From Yersinia pekkanenii (GTDB lineage: Bacteria > Pseudomonadota > Gammaproteobacteria > Enterobacterales > Enterobacteriaceae), in assembly GCF_001152565.1 (NCBI RefSeq), contig NZ_CQAZ01000021.1, forward strand, positions 17,506 through 81,505: a DNA stretch of 64,000 nucleotides, written 5' to 3'. Shown here one piece after another: positions 18,400-27,535 of this stretch. The position numbers and the translations under genes are program-made. The notes under the pieces were generated by a model. The model was given only the letters and a program-made list of their open reading frames with translations, did no database searches and was not told the DNA's origin. Each line of letters begins with the position of its first letter. Position 1 is the stretch's first letter.

Positions 18400-20079
18400 T
18401 TACGCCACTTTCGCGACCACTTCATCAGGGCGTTTTAGCATCGCGTATAAGCCACCGGCCAATACGGTACCGGCAATAATGGCGACCAGATACAGCAGCA
18501 CCGGGTGAATCGCCCCTGGGATCAACAGCACGAACAGACCACCGTGTGGTGCCATCAGTTGTGCGCCGAAGGCCATAGACAGCGCACCCGTCAGTGCGCC
18601 ACCGGCGATACAGCACGGCAAGACACGAATGGGGTCACGGGCAGCAAACGGAATGGCCCCTTCAGAGATAAAGCATAAGCCCAGTACCAGCGCCGCTTTG
18701 CCCCCTTCTTGCTCACCTTGGTCGAACTTATGACGCGCCAACAGTGTTGCCAGGCCCATTGCCAGCGGTGGAACCATCCCCGCCGCCATAATGGCTGCCA
18801 TCGGCGCGTAAACAGACGAACTCAGCAATGCCACGCCAAAAGCGTAGGCCGCTTTGTTCACCGGCCCCCCCATATCGGTACACATCATGGCACCGAGGAT
18901 AGCCCCCAGCAGCACCGCATTCGCGGTACCCATAGATTGCAGCCAGTGAGTCAAGCCAGCCATGATTTTTGCCACCGGCGTACCGACCACATAAATCATG
19001 ACCAAACCCACGATCAAACTGGCGACCAACGGAATAATCAGTATCGGTTTAAGGGCTTCCATACTCTGTGGCAGGTGCAGCTTGGTGCTGATGGCTTTAG
19101 CAACGTAACCGGCCAGGAAACCGGCAATAATACCGCCAAGGAAGCCCGCACCGGTACTCACCGCTAACATACCGCCAATCAAACCTGGGGTCAGACCGGG
19201 ACGGTCAGCAATCGAGTAGGCAATAAAGCCCGCCAGAACCGGTACCATCAGGGCGAAAGCAGAGTCACCCCCGATTTGCATTAAAGCGGCTGCCAACGTG
19301 CCTTTTACTTCAAACGCTTTGATTCCGAAGACAAAAGAGAGCGCGATACACAGACCACCGGCCACCACCATCGGCAACATGTAAGACACGCCGGTCAATA
19401 AGTGACGATACGGACCACCGGTTTCTACTTTTTTAGTGCCGCGGCTGCTGCCGGTTTTTGGTTGATACACTTCCGCTTCAACCAGTGCTTTATCCAGTTC
19501 TTGCGCGGTTTTCTTCAGTGCCAGACCGGTAGTGGTGCGGTACATAGGTTTGCCCGCAAACTTATCCAGATCGACTTCAATATCGGCAGCGACAATCACT
19601 AAATCTGCCGCAGCCACTTCTTCCGCAGTGATAGCATTACCCGCGCCGACTGAGCCGCGAGTTTCAACCTTCACCCACCAACCACGTTTTTTCGCTTCAC
19701 TTTCAATGGCTTCAGCAGCCATAAAGGTGTGTGCTACACCGGTCGGGCAGGCAGTAATGGCCACAATACGTTTAGGACCGATGGCCGGAGTTGTCGCCGT
19801 CGGTACGACAGACTGATACGGTTTTGCCTGCGCGATGGCCTGTGCCAGGAAGCTCTCTGGATCACGCACCGCTTTTTCCACATCCCCTACATAGACTTTT
19901 TTGCCATTCAGCGCGCGGTCAGCCGGTGCTGATTGACCGGCCACGATCACCAGTTCTGCATCGGTTGCGTTATCAACCCAGCTCAGCCCGGCTTTTGCTG
20001 CCGCAGCACCCAGCATCAGTGTCGCGAGGTGGCCTCTGGCCTGCCCGAGCGAACTGTCTATTATTAGTCGCGTTTTCAT
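18400..20079 (-). CDS. fruA: Fructose-specific PTS EIIBC component FruA
   Basis: Inner-membrane fructose transporter/phosphotransferase, 559 aa. A degenerate IIB' domain (1-95) precedes the active IIB with phospho-cysteine C111 in TACPTGVAHTFMAAEA, then the IIC membrane domain from about 220. It imports fructose as fructose-1-phosphate with phosphate from FruB. It is the third gene of fruBKA, 14 bp after fruK. Minor length differences from E. coli FruA (563) are unremarkable. Confidence 0.95.
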   Translation of the reverse strand: MKTRLIIDSSLGQARGHLATLMLGAAAAKAGLSWVDNATDAELVIVAGQSAPADRALNGKKVYVGDVEKAVRDPESFLAQAIAQAKPYQSVVPTATTPAIGPKRIVAITACPTGVAHTFMAAEAIESEAKKRGWWVKVETRGSVGAGNAITAEEVAAADLVIVAADIEVDLDKFAGKPMYRTTTGLALKKTAQELDKALVEAEVYQPKTGSSRGTKKVETGGPYRHLLTGVSYMLPMVVAGGLCIALSFVFGIKAFEVKGTLAAALMQIGGDSAFALMVPVLAGFIAYSIADRPGLTPGLIGGMLAVSTGAGFLGGIIAGFLAGYVAKAISTKLHLPQSMEALKPILIIPLVASLIVGLVMIYVVGTPVAKIMAGLTHWLQSMGTANAVLLGAILGAMMCTDMGGPVNKAAYAFGVALLSSSVYAPMAAIMAAGMVPPLAMGLATLLARHKFDQGEQEGGKAALVLGLCFISEGAIPFAARDPIRVLPCCIAGGALTGALSMAFGAQLMAPHGGLFVLLIPGAIHPVLLYLVAIIAGTVLAGGLYAMLKRPDEVVAKVA

Positions 20080-20093
20080 TTCGCCTCCGGAGA

Positions 20094-21032
20094 TTAATTA
20101 AAAGGTTTCAAATCGACTTTCGCCATCATGGCGGCCAATTGCGGGCGATCCGTAATGCCCACATTGCTCTGGCTGACGGCCAAAGCAGCAACGGCGGTGG
20201 CCAAACGCAGCGTGTGTTCGCTGGACTCACGCATCAACAAGCCATAAATCAGGCCGCCGACCATCGAGTCACCCGCACCGACGGTGCTAACCACGTCGCA
20301 GGCAGGAGGTTTTGCCAGCCATGCGCCGGATGCATTAACCCACAGCGCCCCTTCCGCACCGAGAGAAATCACCACATGGGCGATCCCCTGATCACGCAAG
20401 GCGTGTGCGGCTTCCACCACATCACCCAGTTCAGGCAACGGACGGCCAGCCCAGATTTCAAGTTCACGGCGATTCGGTTTCACTAACCACGGCGAGGCTT
20501 TCAGGCCAGCAACCAAGGCTTCACGGCTACTGTCGAAGATGATGCATGGGCATTGAGAACGCAGACGTTTCATCCAGTCGGTAAAGTCATCAGGATTGAC
20601 CCCCGCTGGCAGGCTACCGCTCACCGCAACCATGTCGAATTGCCCCAACCAGCTCAATGAGTCGGTAACAAAGCGGTCCCAATCGGGTTTGGTGACGTCA
20701 AAGCCGGAAAAGTTAAAATCGGTCACTTCGCCATCTTTCTCGGTCAATTTGACGTTAATGCGGGTACGACCCGGTACTACCTGAAAACGGTTGGCGATAC
20801 CCAGTTCACTGAATAACAATTGGAAACCGTCTTGGTTGTCTTTGCCAAGGAAGCCCCCGACCGTGACATCGATCCCCAGATCTTTCAGCACTTTGGCTAC
20901 GTTGATACCTTTGCCTGCGGCATGTAACCCGGCGGTTTTCACCAGATTCACTTCACCACGTTCAATTTCAGGGCAAAAACCCACCAGATCGTAAGCCGGG
21001 TTCAGCGTGATAGTTGCGACTCTTCTGCTCAT
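20094..21032 (-). CDS. fruK: 1-phosphofructokinase FruK
   Basis: PfkB-family kinase making fructose-1,6-bisphosphate from fructose-1-phosphate, 312 aa. N-terminal PfkB signature [16 protein letters not shown] and C-terminal [12 protein letters not shown] (catalytic Asp and anion hole) are present. The start ATG overlaps the fruB stop by 4 nt, giving translational coupling. Confidence 0.95.
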   Translation of the reverse strand: MSRRVATITLNPAYDLVGFCPEIERGEVNLVKTAGLHAAGKGINVAKVLKDLGIDVTVGGFLGKDNQDGFQLLFSELGIANRFQVVPGRTRINVKLTEKDGEVTDFNFSGFDVTKPDWDRFVTDSLSWLGQFDMVAVSGSLPAGVNPDDFTDWMKRLRSQCPCIIFDSSREALVAGLKASPWLVKPNRRELEIWAGRPLPELGDVVEAAHALRDQGIAHVVISLGAEGALWVNASGAWLAKPPACDVVSTVGAGDSMVGGLIYGLLMRESSEHTLRLATAVAALAVSQSNVGITDRPQLAAMMAKVDLKPFN

Positions 21033-22162
21033 TCTACCCCCTCGCCCAAACCGGCTGATATGGCGGCACCAATGGCATCCAGTGCTGCTTGTGCGTCTTC
21101 ACCGCTGGCGGTAAAGCGCAGGCGATTACCTTTTTTAACCCCTAAAGCCACAACTTTCATCAGACTACGTCCATTAGCGGGTTTACCGGTGCCGTCCAAA
21201 TTGGTCACGGTGATTTCACTGGTAAACTGTTTGATTGTATTGACTAAAATCGTCCCTGGGCGCGCATGTAATCCGTGTTCATTACGAATGACAAACTCTG
21301 CGCTTAATACTTCTTTCTGTTCAACATACTCGCTGGTCAGTAACGCCAGCAGTGCGGCGGCATCCGCGTTCAGCAAGACGTCAGCTTTTTTCGCCAACAG
21401 CAGGTCACTTAAATAATTCAGCACTGACAGCGGTTGGTTATCGGCCACTGACAGCGTCAGTAACAGAGCCACTTTTTCGCCATGGTGTTCAAATGCAGTG
21501 GCCGGGCGGCTTACGGTAACCGCGCTGACCAAATTACCTTCGGTGCTGTCGCTCAACCAGATACCCTGCCCTAGATTCAGCGGTTCGCGGGTAATCACAT
21601 CACTGACAAAATGGGCATCTACCGCACCAATTTGCTGTAAACGACCGGCGTTCAGCGCTTGCAGTGTGATCAGATTGTCAGCCGCGACATCTAATGCAAT
21701 CAATGAGGTATCGAAATGAAATTCAGCGGCTTTTTGCTCGCCCATCAACACACTGCGTAATTCTTCCGCTGACGTGGTTTTTGCCAGTTGCGCAGCAACA
21801 GCGTCATCACTTAATACGTGGGTCAGTTGGCGCAACAATGCCAAATGTTCATCAGAACGGGCCGCAATACCGATAACGATATAGGCGGTTTGATCGTCAC
21901 CCCACGCGATACCCTGCGGGAATTGAAAAACCTGCACGCCGGTGTTCAGCACCAAGTCGCGAGTATCAGTGGTACCATGTGGAATGGCGATACCATTGCC
22001 CAGATAAGTCGAGGTCTGCTGCTCACGCGCTAGCATGCCATCAACATAAGCGGCAGCGACACAGCCAGCCTGAGCCAGGGCGGCGGCCACTTGGGTAATA
22101 GCCTCATTTTTGCTGTCTGCCTGTGCAGCCAAATGGATATCTTGCGTCGATAACTGGAACAT
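21029..22162 (-). CDS. fruB: Fructose PTS diphosphoryl transfer protein FruB (EIIA-FPr)
   Basis: A 377-aa fusion of EIIA-Fru (phospho-His H62 in AIPHGTTDT), a central linker domain and HPr-like FPr (phospho-His H299 in [10 protein letters not shown]). It relays phosphate from EI to FruA. It is first gene of the operon with ribosome site GAGGAG. Two Cra operators lie between it and the Nudix gene. Confidence 0.95.
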   Translation of the reverse strand: MFQLSTQDIHLAAQADSKNEAITQVAAALAQAGCVAAAYVDGMLAREQQTSTYLGNGIAIPHGTTDTRDLVLNTGVQVFQFPQGIAWGDDQTAYIVIGIAARSDEHLALLRQLTHVLSDDAVAAQLAKTTSAEELRSVLMGEQKAAEFHFDTSLIALDVAADNLITLQALNAGRLQQIGAVDAHFVSDVITREPLNLGQGIWLSDSTEGNLVSAVTVSRPATAFEHHGEKVALLLTLSVADNQPLSVLNYLSDLLLAKKADVLLNADAAALLALLTSEYVEQKEVLSAEFVIRNEHGLHARPGTILVNTIKQFTSEITVTNLDGTGKPANGRSLMKVVALGVKKGNRLRFTASGEDAQAALDAIGAAISAGLGEGVE

Positions 22163-22182
22163 ATATCTCCTCTCTTGCTGAG

Positions 22183-22197
22183 TTGAATCGTTTCAGC
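22183..22197 (-). promoter_or_regulatory. Cra (FruR) operator 1
   Basis: Minus-strand GCTGAAACGATTCAA fits the Cra consensus TGAAWCGNTTNA at its core and lies about 20 bp upstream of the fruB start. Confidence 0.75.
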
Positions 22198-22247
22198 TTT
22201 CATAAGAAAAAGGAGCGTTACCCTTTATCACTTGGTGAAGAGATAAC

Positions 22248-22262
22248 GCTGAAACGTTTCAA
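22248..22262. promoter_or_regulatory. Cra (FruR) operator 2
   Basis: GCTGAAACGTTTCAA contains the perfect palindrome TGAAACGTTTCA. With operator 1 at 65 bp centre spacing it mirrors the two-site fruB promoter of E. coli, where Cra represses until fructose-1-phosphate binds. Confidence 0.85.
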
Positions 22263-22422
22263 GTAGTGTGTTTCCAACTCAGAATATATGCAAGGTTTCT
22301 GCTTTTATTCATGATGGATTTTTGATGTTCCGCACATTTTCGTGTTGAATTGACGTTCATCATCAGCAAAATTAGGTGATTAGCTGATGATTGCTGACGG
22401 TTATTTAAAAGGAGATAAAACG

Positions 22423-22845
22423 ATGTCCGTCGTAGTCGGTGTTGGCGTCATTATTGTTAATTCGCAAGGTGAGGTTCTGCTGGGTAAGCGTTGCGGTCAG
22501 CATGCCCCTTACTGGTCGATTCCCGGTGGTCACATGGAGTCCGGCGAGTCATTTGAACACGCGGCAATCCGCGAGGTTTTTGAAGAAACTGGCTTAAATA
22601 TCAATGAATTGAAAGTTATTGCGCTGTGCAATAATATCGCAACCTGGCGCGAAGAAGGCAAACATACCGTTTCGGTTTGCTTACTGGCGCGGCACCCAGG
22701 CCCGCCGCCTGAGCTGAAAGAACCAGACAAGTGTCAGCAATGGCGGTGGTGTAACCCGCGGGAATTGCCCGAACCCCACTTTGAAGCGAGCCGCCACGCC
22801 ATCGATTTATGGCTAAATAAGCAGTTTTATTCGTCTTTCGACTAA
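22423..22845 (+). CDS. Nudix hydrolase
   Basis: A 140-aa cytoplasmic Nudix protein. The Nudix box GX5EX7REUXEEXGU is present (GGHMESGESFEHAAIRE then VFEETG). The rest (GVGVIIVNSQGEVLLGKR) resembles nucleotide-triphosphate pyrophosphatases such as YfaO/NudI. Substrate unknown. The ATG follows AAGGAGA; an in-frame upstream ATG at 22387 lacks a ribosome site. No equivalent is present at this locus in E. coli. Confidence 0.88.
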   Translation: MSVVVGVGVIIVNSQGEVLLGKRCGQHAPYWSIPGGHMESGESFEHAAIREVFEETGLNINELKVIALCNNIATWREEGKHTVSVCLLARHPGPPPELKEPDKCQQWRWCNPRELPEPHFEASRHAIDLWLNKQFYSSFD

Positions 22846-22910
22846 AAATATCGCTCCATAAGTAATTATATAACCTGTGAGATCAGCGGGTTATTAGTGC
22901 TTTCCCGCAA

Positions 22911-22948
22911 AAAGTTGTTCATTCATCACATTTATATTCAACAACTTT
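22911..22948. promoter_or_regulatory. Inverted repeat upstream of the TMAO reductase operon
   Basis: AAAGTTGTT / AACAACTTT arms, perfect over 9 bp, with a 20-bp spacer containing a TTGTTCAT segment resembling TorR boxes. It lies 220 bp before torY. Regulator inferred, not proven. Confidence 0.4.
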
Positions 22949-23168
22949 GAACTATTATTGCTAAATACCTCAATCGGGTTAGCCAGCAGCTAAGAATCCT
23001 CCTACAATAGACCCACTTATTTTATGGGAAAGAGTTATCGTTACCAGACAAAAACTCGGTGGGCGGACTAGTTGGCATGTCAAACATTCAGTGGGTATTT
23101 CAAATAGTCAAGCATTGGGTAAATCCGTTTTAACAATAATAATTAGATAAATAACAGTGGGTGCAATT

Positions 23169-24317
23169 ATGAGCAATAAACAAACTGGCCTTGTTAAGCG
23201 ACGCCGGTGGGGATGGTTATGGATCCTGCTGATCGGCATCATTATTGGTGCGGCGTTATTAGCGGGAACGGCCACAGTGTTCCATAAAACCAGTGATACC
23301 GCGTTCTGCGTGTCCTGCCACACCATGCAACAGCCCCTGGCTGAATACCAGGGCAGTGTCCACTTCCAAAATACCAAAGGCATCCGGGCTGAATGTGCTG
23401 ACTGCCATGTGCCTCACGCGCCGCTGGATTATCTGTGGACCAAGATCCGCGCGGTGAAAGATATCTACGGTGAAATGGTCGGCACTATCAATACGCCAGA
23501 GAAATATGAAGCACATAAACTCGCCATGGCTCAATCGGTATGGAAAACGCTGAAAGAGAGTGACTCAGCCACCTGCCGCTCATGCCACAACTATGATGCT
23601 ATGGATATTACCGGGCAAAGTGCTGAAGCCCGCATTCAGCATCCGATGGCAATTAAGCAAGGTGAAACCTGTATCGATTGCCATAAGGGTGTCGCCCATA
23701 TCTTGCCGGATATGAGTGAGATGACCCAGGCGGGTGCTGCTGAACTGGCGACCGCCGCTGCGCAAACCCCAGCCAGTGCCACCACCTTATATACCATCGC
23801 TACTGAGCCGTTCTTTATGAACGCCGGTGACAGCCATAACGCCGGTAACCTGATGCCATCCACCGAAGTTGAAGTGGTGAAGCAACAAGGCGACCAGGTG
23901 TTAGTCGATGTGAAGGGCTGGCAACAAGATGGCGTGGCAGAAGTGTTCTACGCCGCACAAGGGAAACGCATTCTGAGTGTGTTACTGGGTGAAGAAGCAC
24001 AAAAAGCGCTGAAAATACTCAACAGCCAAACAGACCCGGAAACCAATCAGGGCTGGCATCAGGTTGCACTACAGGTTTGGCTACCGAAGAAACAGCTAGT
24101 GGATGACCAACAAAAAATCTGGCGCTATGCCGCCGATATGATGTCCGCTAACTGTACCGGTTGCCACGGGTTAACAGCACTGGATCGCTTCAACGCCAAC
24201 CAATGGATTGGGGTGATCAAAGGCATGGCACCACGCACTTCCCTGACGCAGGAACAGTTGCGTGTGATGACTCAGTATGTACAAAAGCATGCCAGTGATA
24301 TGCCGGCCAAGCTGTAA
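23169..24317 (+). CDS. torY: Pentahaem c-type cytochrome, TorY/TorC family
   Basis: Membrane-anchored quinol oxidase of the TMAO respiratory chain, 382 aa. One N-terminal transmembrane helix (about 15-37) is followed by periplasmic c-haem sites: FCVSCH, CADCH, CRSCH and CIDCH in the NapC/NirT-like part, and CTGCH in the C-terminal haem domain. That is five CXXCH motifs as in TorC/TorY. The motif HKTSDTAFC and the EYQG region look closer to E. coli TorY than TorC. The ATG at 23169 is preferred to a GTG four codons upstream. It transfers electrons to the reductase encoded 13 bp downstream. Confidence 0.86.
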   Translation: MSNKQTGLVKRRRWGWLWILLIGIIIGAALLAGTATVFHKTSDTAFCVSCHTMQQPLAEYQGSVHFQNTKGIRAECADCHVPHAPLDYLWTKIRAVKDIYGEMVGTINTPEKYEAHKLAMAQSVWKTLKESDSATCRSCHNYDAMDITGQSAEARIQHPMAIKQGETCIDCHKGVAHILPDMSEMTQAGAAELATAAAQTPASATTLYTIATEPFFMNAGDSHNAGNLMPSTEVEVVKQQGDQVLVDVKGWQQDGVAEVFYAAQGKRILSVLLGEEAQKALKILNSQTDPETNQGWHQVALQVWLPKKQLVDDQQKIWRYAADMMSANCTGCHGLTALDRFNANQWIGVIKGMAPRTSLTQEQLRVMTQYVQKHASDMPAKL

Positions 24318-24330
24318 ATAAGAGGCGAAA

Positions 24331-26811
24331 ATGACTAAATACCAACAACAACCATTACAAATGAGCCGCCGTCGCTTCTTAATGGGAACCAGTGCTCTGG
24401 CCGTATTGCCTTTGGTCGGCGGCCTGTGGCCCAAATCAGCATTAGCGCAGGCTATCAGCCAGGCCTTACCGCAGTTTCTGGCGCTACGTCAGGCGCAGAA
24501 AGGCATTCTGACCGGCGCTCATTGGGGCGCATTTGAAGCCATCGTTGAAAATGGCCGCATGGTCGGTGTCCAGCCGGTTAAAGATGACCCATGGCCGAAT
24601 GAGCTGATCACCATGGCACCCTATCAGGTACATGCTGATAACCGTATCAAATACCCGATGGTGCGTAAAAGCTGGTTGGAAGGCGGCCCCGGCAGCCATA
24701 CCGAGCTACGTGGCCGTGATGAGTGGGTACGGGTCAGTTGGGATAAAGCCACCGAGTTAGTCTGTGGTGAAATCGTGCGGGTGCAGAAAGACCACGGCCC
24801 GCAGGCACTGTATGCCGGTTCTTATGGCTGGAAAAGTGTCGGGGTACTGCATAACAGCCGCACGCTACTGCAACGTTTAATGAACCTGAGTGGCGGCTTC
24901 CTCGGCTATGCCGGTGACTATTCAACCGGTGCTGCGCAAGTGATCATGACTCACGTTATGGGGTCGATGGAGGTTTACGAACAGCAGACCGCTTGGCCAA
25001 ACGTGGTAGACAACAGTGAGCTGGTGATCCTGTGGGGCTGCAACCCGATGGTAACCTTGAAGAACAGTTGGAATATTCCCGATCACGTCGGCCAGACTGG
25101 ATTTGAGGCACTGAAGAAGAAAGGCACCAAGGTTATCAGTATTGACCCGGTATATAACGACAGTGCCAAATTCACTAATGCTCAATGGATTGCACCTCGT
25201 CCCTATACCGACAGCACCATGCTTATCGGGATTGCTCATACCTTGCTGACCGAAAAGCTGCACAATCCGGACTTTATAAAAACCTATACCATCGGTTTTG
25301 ATAAATTCCAGGCGTATCTGTTAGGGGAGACTGACGGCCAGCCGAAAACCGCAGAATGGGCGGCAGATATCAGTGGCGTGGATGCCGATGTGCTGCGCCA
25401 ACTGGCGCGTGATATGGCAAAACAGCGCACCATGATCATGGGCGGTTGGGGGATCCAGCGCCAACATCACGGTGAGCAACAACACTGGCTGCTGGTGACG
25501 GTTGCCGCAATGCTCGGCCAAATTGGCCTGCCGGGTGGCGGTTTCGGTTTCAGCTATCACTATTCTTCTGGTGGTAGCCCAACCGCCAAAGGTGGGATTT
25601 TACCGGGGATCTCAGCCGGTAACGCGCCGAAGAACTCACCGACACCCATTCCGGTGGCGCGCATTGCCGAATGTTTGGCTAATCCGGGTAAAACCATTGA
25701 TTTTAATGGCACCAAAGTGACCTATCCGGACGTCAAAATGGTTTATGTTGCCGGTGGTAATACCTTCCACCAGCATCAGGATACCAACAATCTGGTGAAA
25801 GCCTGGCAGCATCCGGACACCATCGTGGTTAACGAACCCTACTGGACGGCCACCGCCAAACACGCAGATATCGTGTTACCCGCCACCACCAGTTACGAAC
25901 GTAACGATTTAGAAATGGGCGGCGATTACTCGCAGCTTTATGTTTTCCCGATGCACCAGTGCGTACCACCACAGCATGAGTCCCGCAACGATTTTGATAT
26001 TTTCGCCGCAATGGCCACCAAGTTGGGTGTGTTCGAGGCCTTTACCGACAGCAAAGACGAAACTCAGTGGCTGAAATCGATGTATGACGATATGAAGTCG
26101 CAGGCCCGTACCGCGCGGGTGGCCTTGCCGCCGTTCGATATGTTCTGGGAGTCGAATAACTATATTCTCTTCCCTATTCCCGAAGCGAACAAACAGTGGG
26201 TCCGTTTCGCCGATTATCGTGAGAACCCATTACTCAATCCACTCGGCACACCATCGGGCAAAATTGAGATCTACTCTGATACTATCGCCAAAATGGAATA
26301 TGCCGACTGTCAGGGGATCCCGACCTGGATGCCACCTCATGAGTGGTACCGTGGCGTGGAAGCGCAAAAGTATCCATTATCCCTGAATACCGCGCATCCC
26401 ATCAATCGCCTGCATTCGCAGTTAGATAACACGCCGCTACGTGAGAAATACGCCGTTGCCGATCGTGAAGCCATTCTTATCAACCCGCAAGATGCCAAAC
26501 GACGTAACATTATCAATGGCGATTTGGTGCGGGCGTTTAATGATCGCGGGCAGATATTAGTCGGTGCGGTGGTGACAGAGGATGTGCGACCGGGTGTGGT
26601 ACGGATCAGCGAAGGCGCATGGTTTGATCCAGCGGAACCGTCGGTGCCAGGTTCTATCTGTAAAAATGGCAATATCAACTGCCTGACGTTCGATATTGGC
26701 TCTTCCAGTTTGGCGCAGGGTAACTGCGGACAGATGGCGCAGCTTGAAATTGAGAAGTACACCGGCCCGGTATTGAAAAATACCGCTCATGCGGTTCCTG
26801 CCGGGGCTTAG
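24331..26811 (+). CDS. torZ: Trimethylamine-N-oxide reductase (molybdoenzyme), TorZ/TorA family
   Basis: Periplasmic molybdopterin oxidoreductase of the DMSO-reductase family, 826 aa. A twin-arginine signal (SRRRFLMG, residues 13-20) and hydrophobic h-region end near ALAQA. The Mo-ligand serine region GDYSTGAAQVI and the MGGWGIQRQ and GLPGGGFGFSYHY motifs are intact. It probably reduces TMAO and related N- or S-oxides with electrons from the cytochrome encoded just upstream. TorA and TorZ cannot be separated with certainty by eye; pairing with a TorY-like cytochrome favours TorZ. No torD maturation chaperone or torSTR sensor genes are nearby. Confidence 0.86.
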   Translation: MTKYQQQPLQMSRRRFLMGTSALAVLPLVGGLWPKSALAQAISQALPQFLALRQAQKGILTGAHWGAFEAIVENGRMVGVQPVKDDPWPNELITMAPYQVHADNRIKYPMVRKSWLEGGPGSHTELRGRDEWVRVSWDKATELVCGEIVRVQKDHGPQALYAGSYGWKSVGVLHNSRTLLQRLMNLSGGFLGYAGDYSTGAAQVIMTHVMGSMEVYEQQTAWPNVVDNSELVILWGCNPMVTLKNSWNIPDHVGQTGFEALKKKGTKVISIDPVYNDSAKFTNAQWIAPRPYTDSTMLIGIAHTLLTEKLHNPDFIKTYTIGFDKFQAYLLGETDGQPKTAEWAADISGVDADVLRQLARDMAKQRTMIMGGWGIQRQHHGEQQHWLLVTVAAMLGQIGLPGGGFGFSYHYSSGGSPTAKGGILPGISAGNAPKNSPTPIPVARIAECLANPGKTIDFNGTKVTYPDVKMVYVAGGNTFHQHQDTNNLVKAWQHPDTIVVNEPYWTATAKHADIVLPATTSYERNDLEMGGDYSQLYVFPMHQCVPPQHESRNDFDIFAAMATKLGVFEAFTDSKDETQWLKSMYDDMKSQARTARVALPPFDMFWESNNYILFPIPEANKQWVRFADYRENPLLNPLGTPSGKIEIYSDTIAKMEYADCQGIPTWMPPHEWYRGVEAQKYPLSLNTAHPINRLHSQLDNTPLREKYAVADREAILINPQDAKRRNIINGDLVRAFNDRGQILVGAVVTEDVRPGVVRISEGAWFDPAEPSVPGSICKNGNINCLTFDIGSSSLAQGNCGQMAQLEIEKYTGPVLKNTAHAVPAGA

Positions 26812-26850
26812 TCATTTAGGTTGAATAACTCGGTAGTTTAGTGCTAACAG

Positions 26851-26953
26851 CGGAGAGAACTGACAGATCGTAAAGACGCCGTCAATACGTCCTTGTAGGC
26901 TCGAGCCGCGCCTTCCCTGGCGCGGACGCTTTACTCTTCTGCCCGTTCTCACC
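26851..26953. repeat. Yersinia-type intergenic palindromic repeat
   Basis: CGGAGAGAACTGACAG...GTAAAG... is inverted at the other end as CTTTAC...CTGCCCGTTCTCACCG, giving an imperfect palindrome of about 100 bp with a central GGCTCG motif. The right half resembles window positions 1-58. It lies between the convergent torZ and yeiW genes. Confidence 0.6.
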
Positions 26954-26983
26954 GTTTAAGATCGAGTTTGAGGACTTTGCCAT

Positions 26984-27238
26984 TTAAGGCGCAGTATCCA
27001 CTTCCAACTGAATCAAATACACCAGCGCTTCTTCACGGGTGTTATGGCACATCTCCCGCAGGGCTTGCAGGCTGGCACAGACCGCCGGACGGGATGGGGA
27101 ATGAAAAATACCGCAGCGCATATGGTCATCCAAATGCAGACAACGGGTATTGGCAGGCTTACCGAATGGCATGCCGGGGATCGGGCTGGAAATCGAAGGA
27201 GCAATACAGCAGGCACCGCAATCTGAGCGACAGTCCAT
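26984..27238 (-). CDS. yeiW: YkgJ-family cysteine cluster protein YeiW
   Basis: An 84-aa UPF0153/YkgJ protein. Cysteines C3, C7, C10 and C11 ([11 protein letters not shown]) with further cysteines at TRCLHLD, RCGIF and VCASL form the family's metal-binding cluster. The ATG at 27238 follows ACAGGAG and gives the family start; the longer frame is rejected. The function is unknown in all species. Neighbours match the E. coli setB-yeiW-efpL order. Confidence 0.78.
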   Translation of the reverse strand: MDCRSDCGACCIAPSISSPIPGMPFGKPANTRCLHLDDHMRCGIFHSPSRPAVCASLQALREMCHNTREEALVYLIQLEVDTAP

Positions 27239-27477
27239 CAGCAGGCTCCTGTAGGCTGGTGGCATAAGAGCGGACAATAGCAATCGCCTTCATTAACTAC
27301 CAGTACTATCCTTCAGCGTCCAATAAACAGCCGACCTTCCTCATCGGTTTATTTTTTAACCAGTTAAAGCCTATTTAATACGATATTACTGCGCCATCCC
27401 CCCATACCACCAAACTAACCACTAACTCAATGTTCGCCATAAGCACATTCATCTGTTTACAGCTTCGCACACATCGC

Positions 27478-27495
27478 GTACCATTAAGCTAGTAC
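27478..27495 (+). promoter_or_regulatory. Probable TrpR operator of mtr
   Basis: GTACCATTAAGCTAGTAC matches 14 of 18 positions of a TrpR operator palindrome (GTACTAGTT-AACTAGTAC). It overlaps a -10 element (TACCAT) spaced 17 bp from TTTACA at 27456-27461, and lies 40 bp before mtr. Confidence 0.5.
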
Positions 27496-27535
27496 AAAAG
27501 AACTGTCCCATACTTGGGTATTTTAGGAGCATTAG

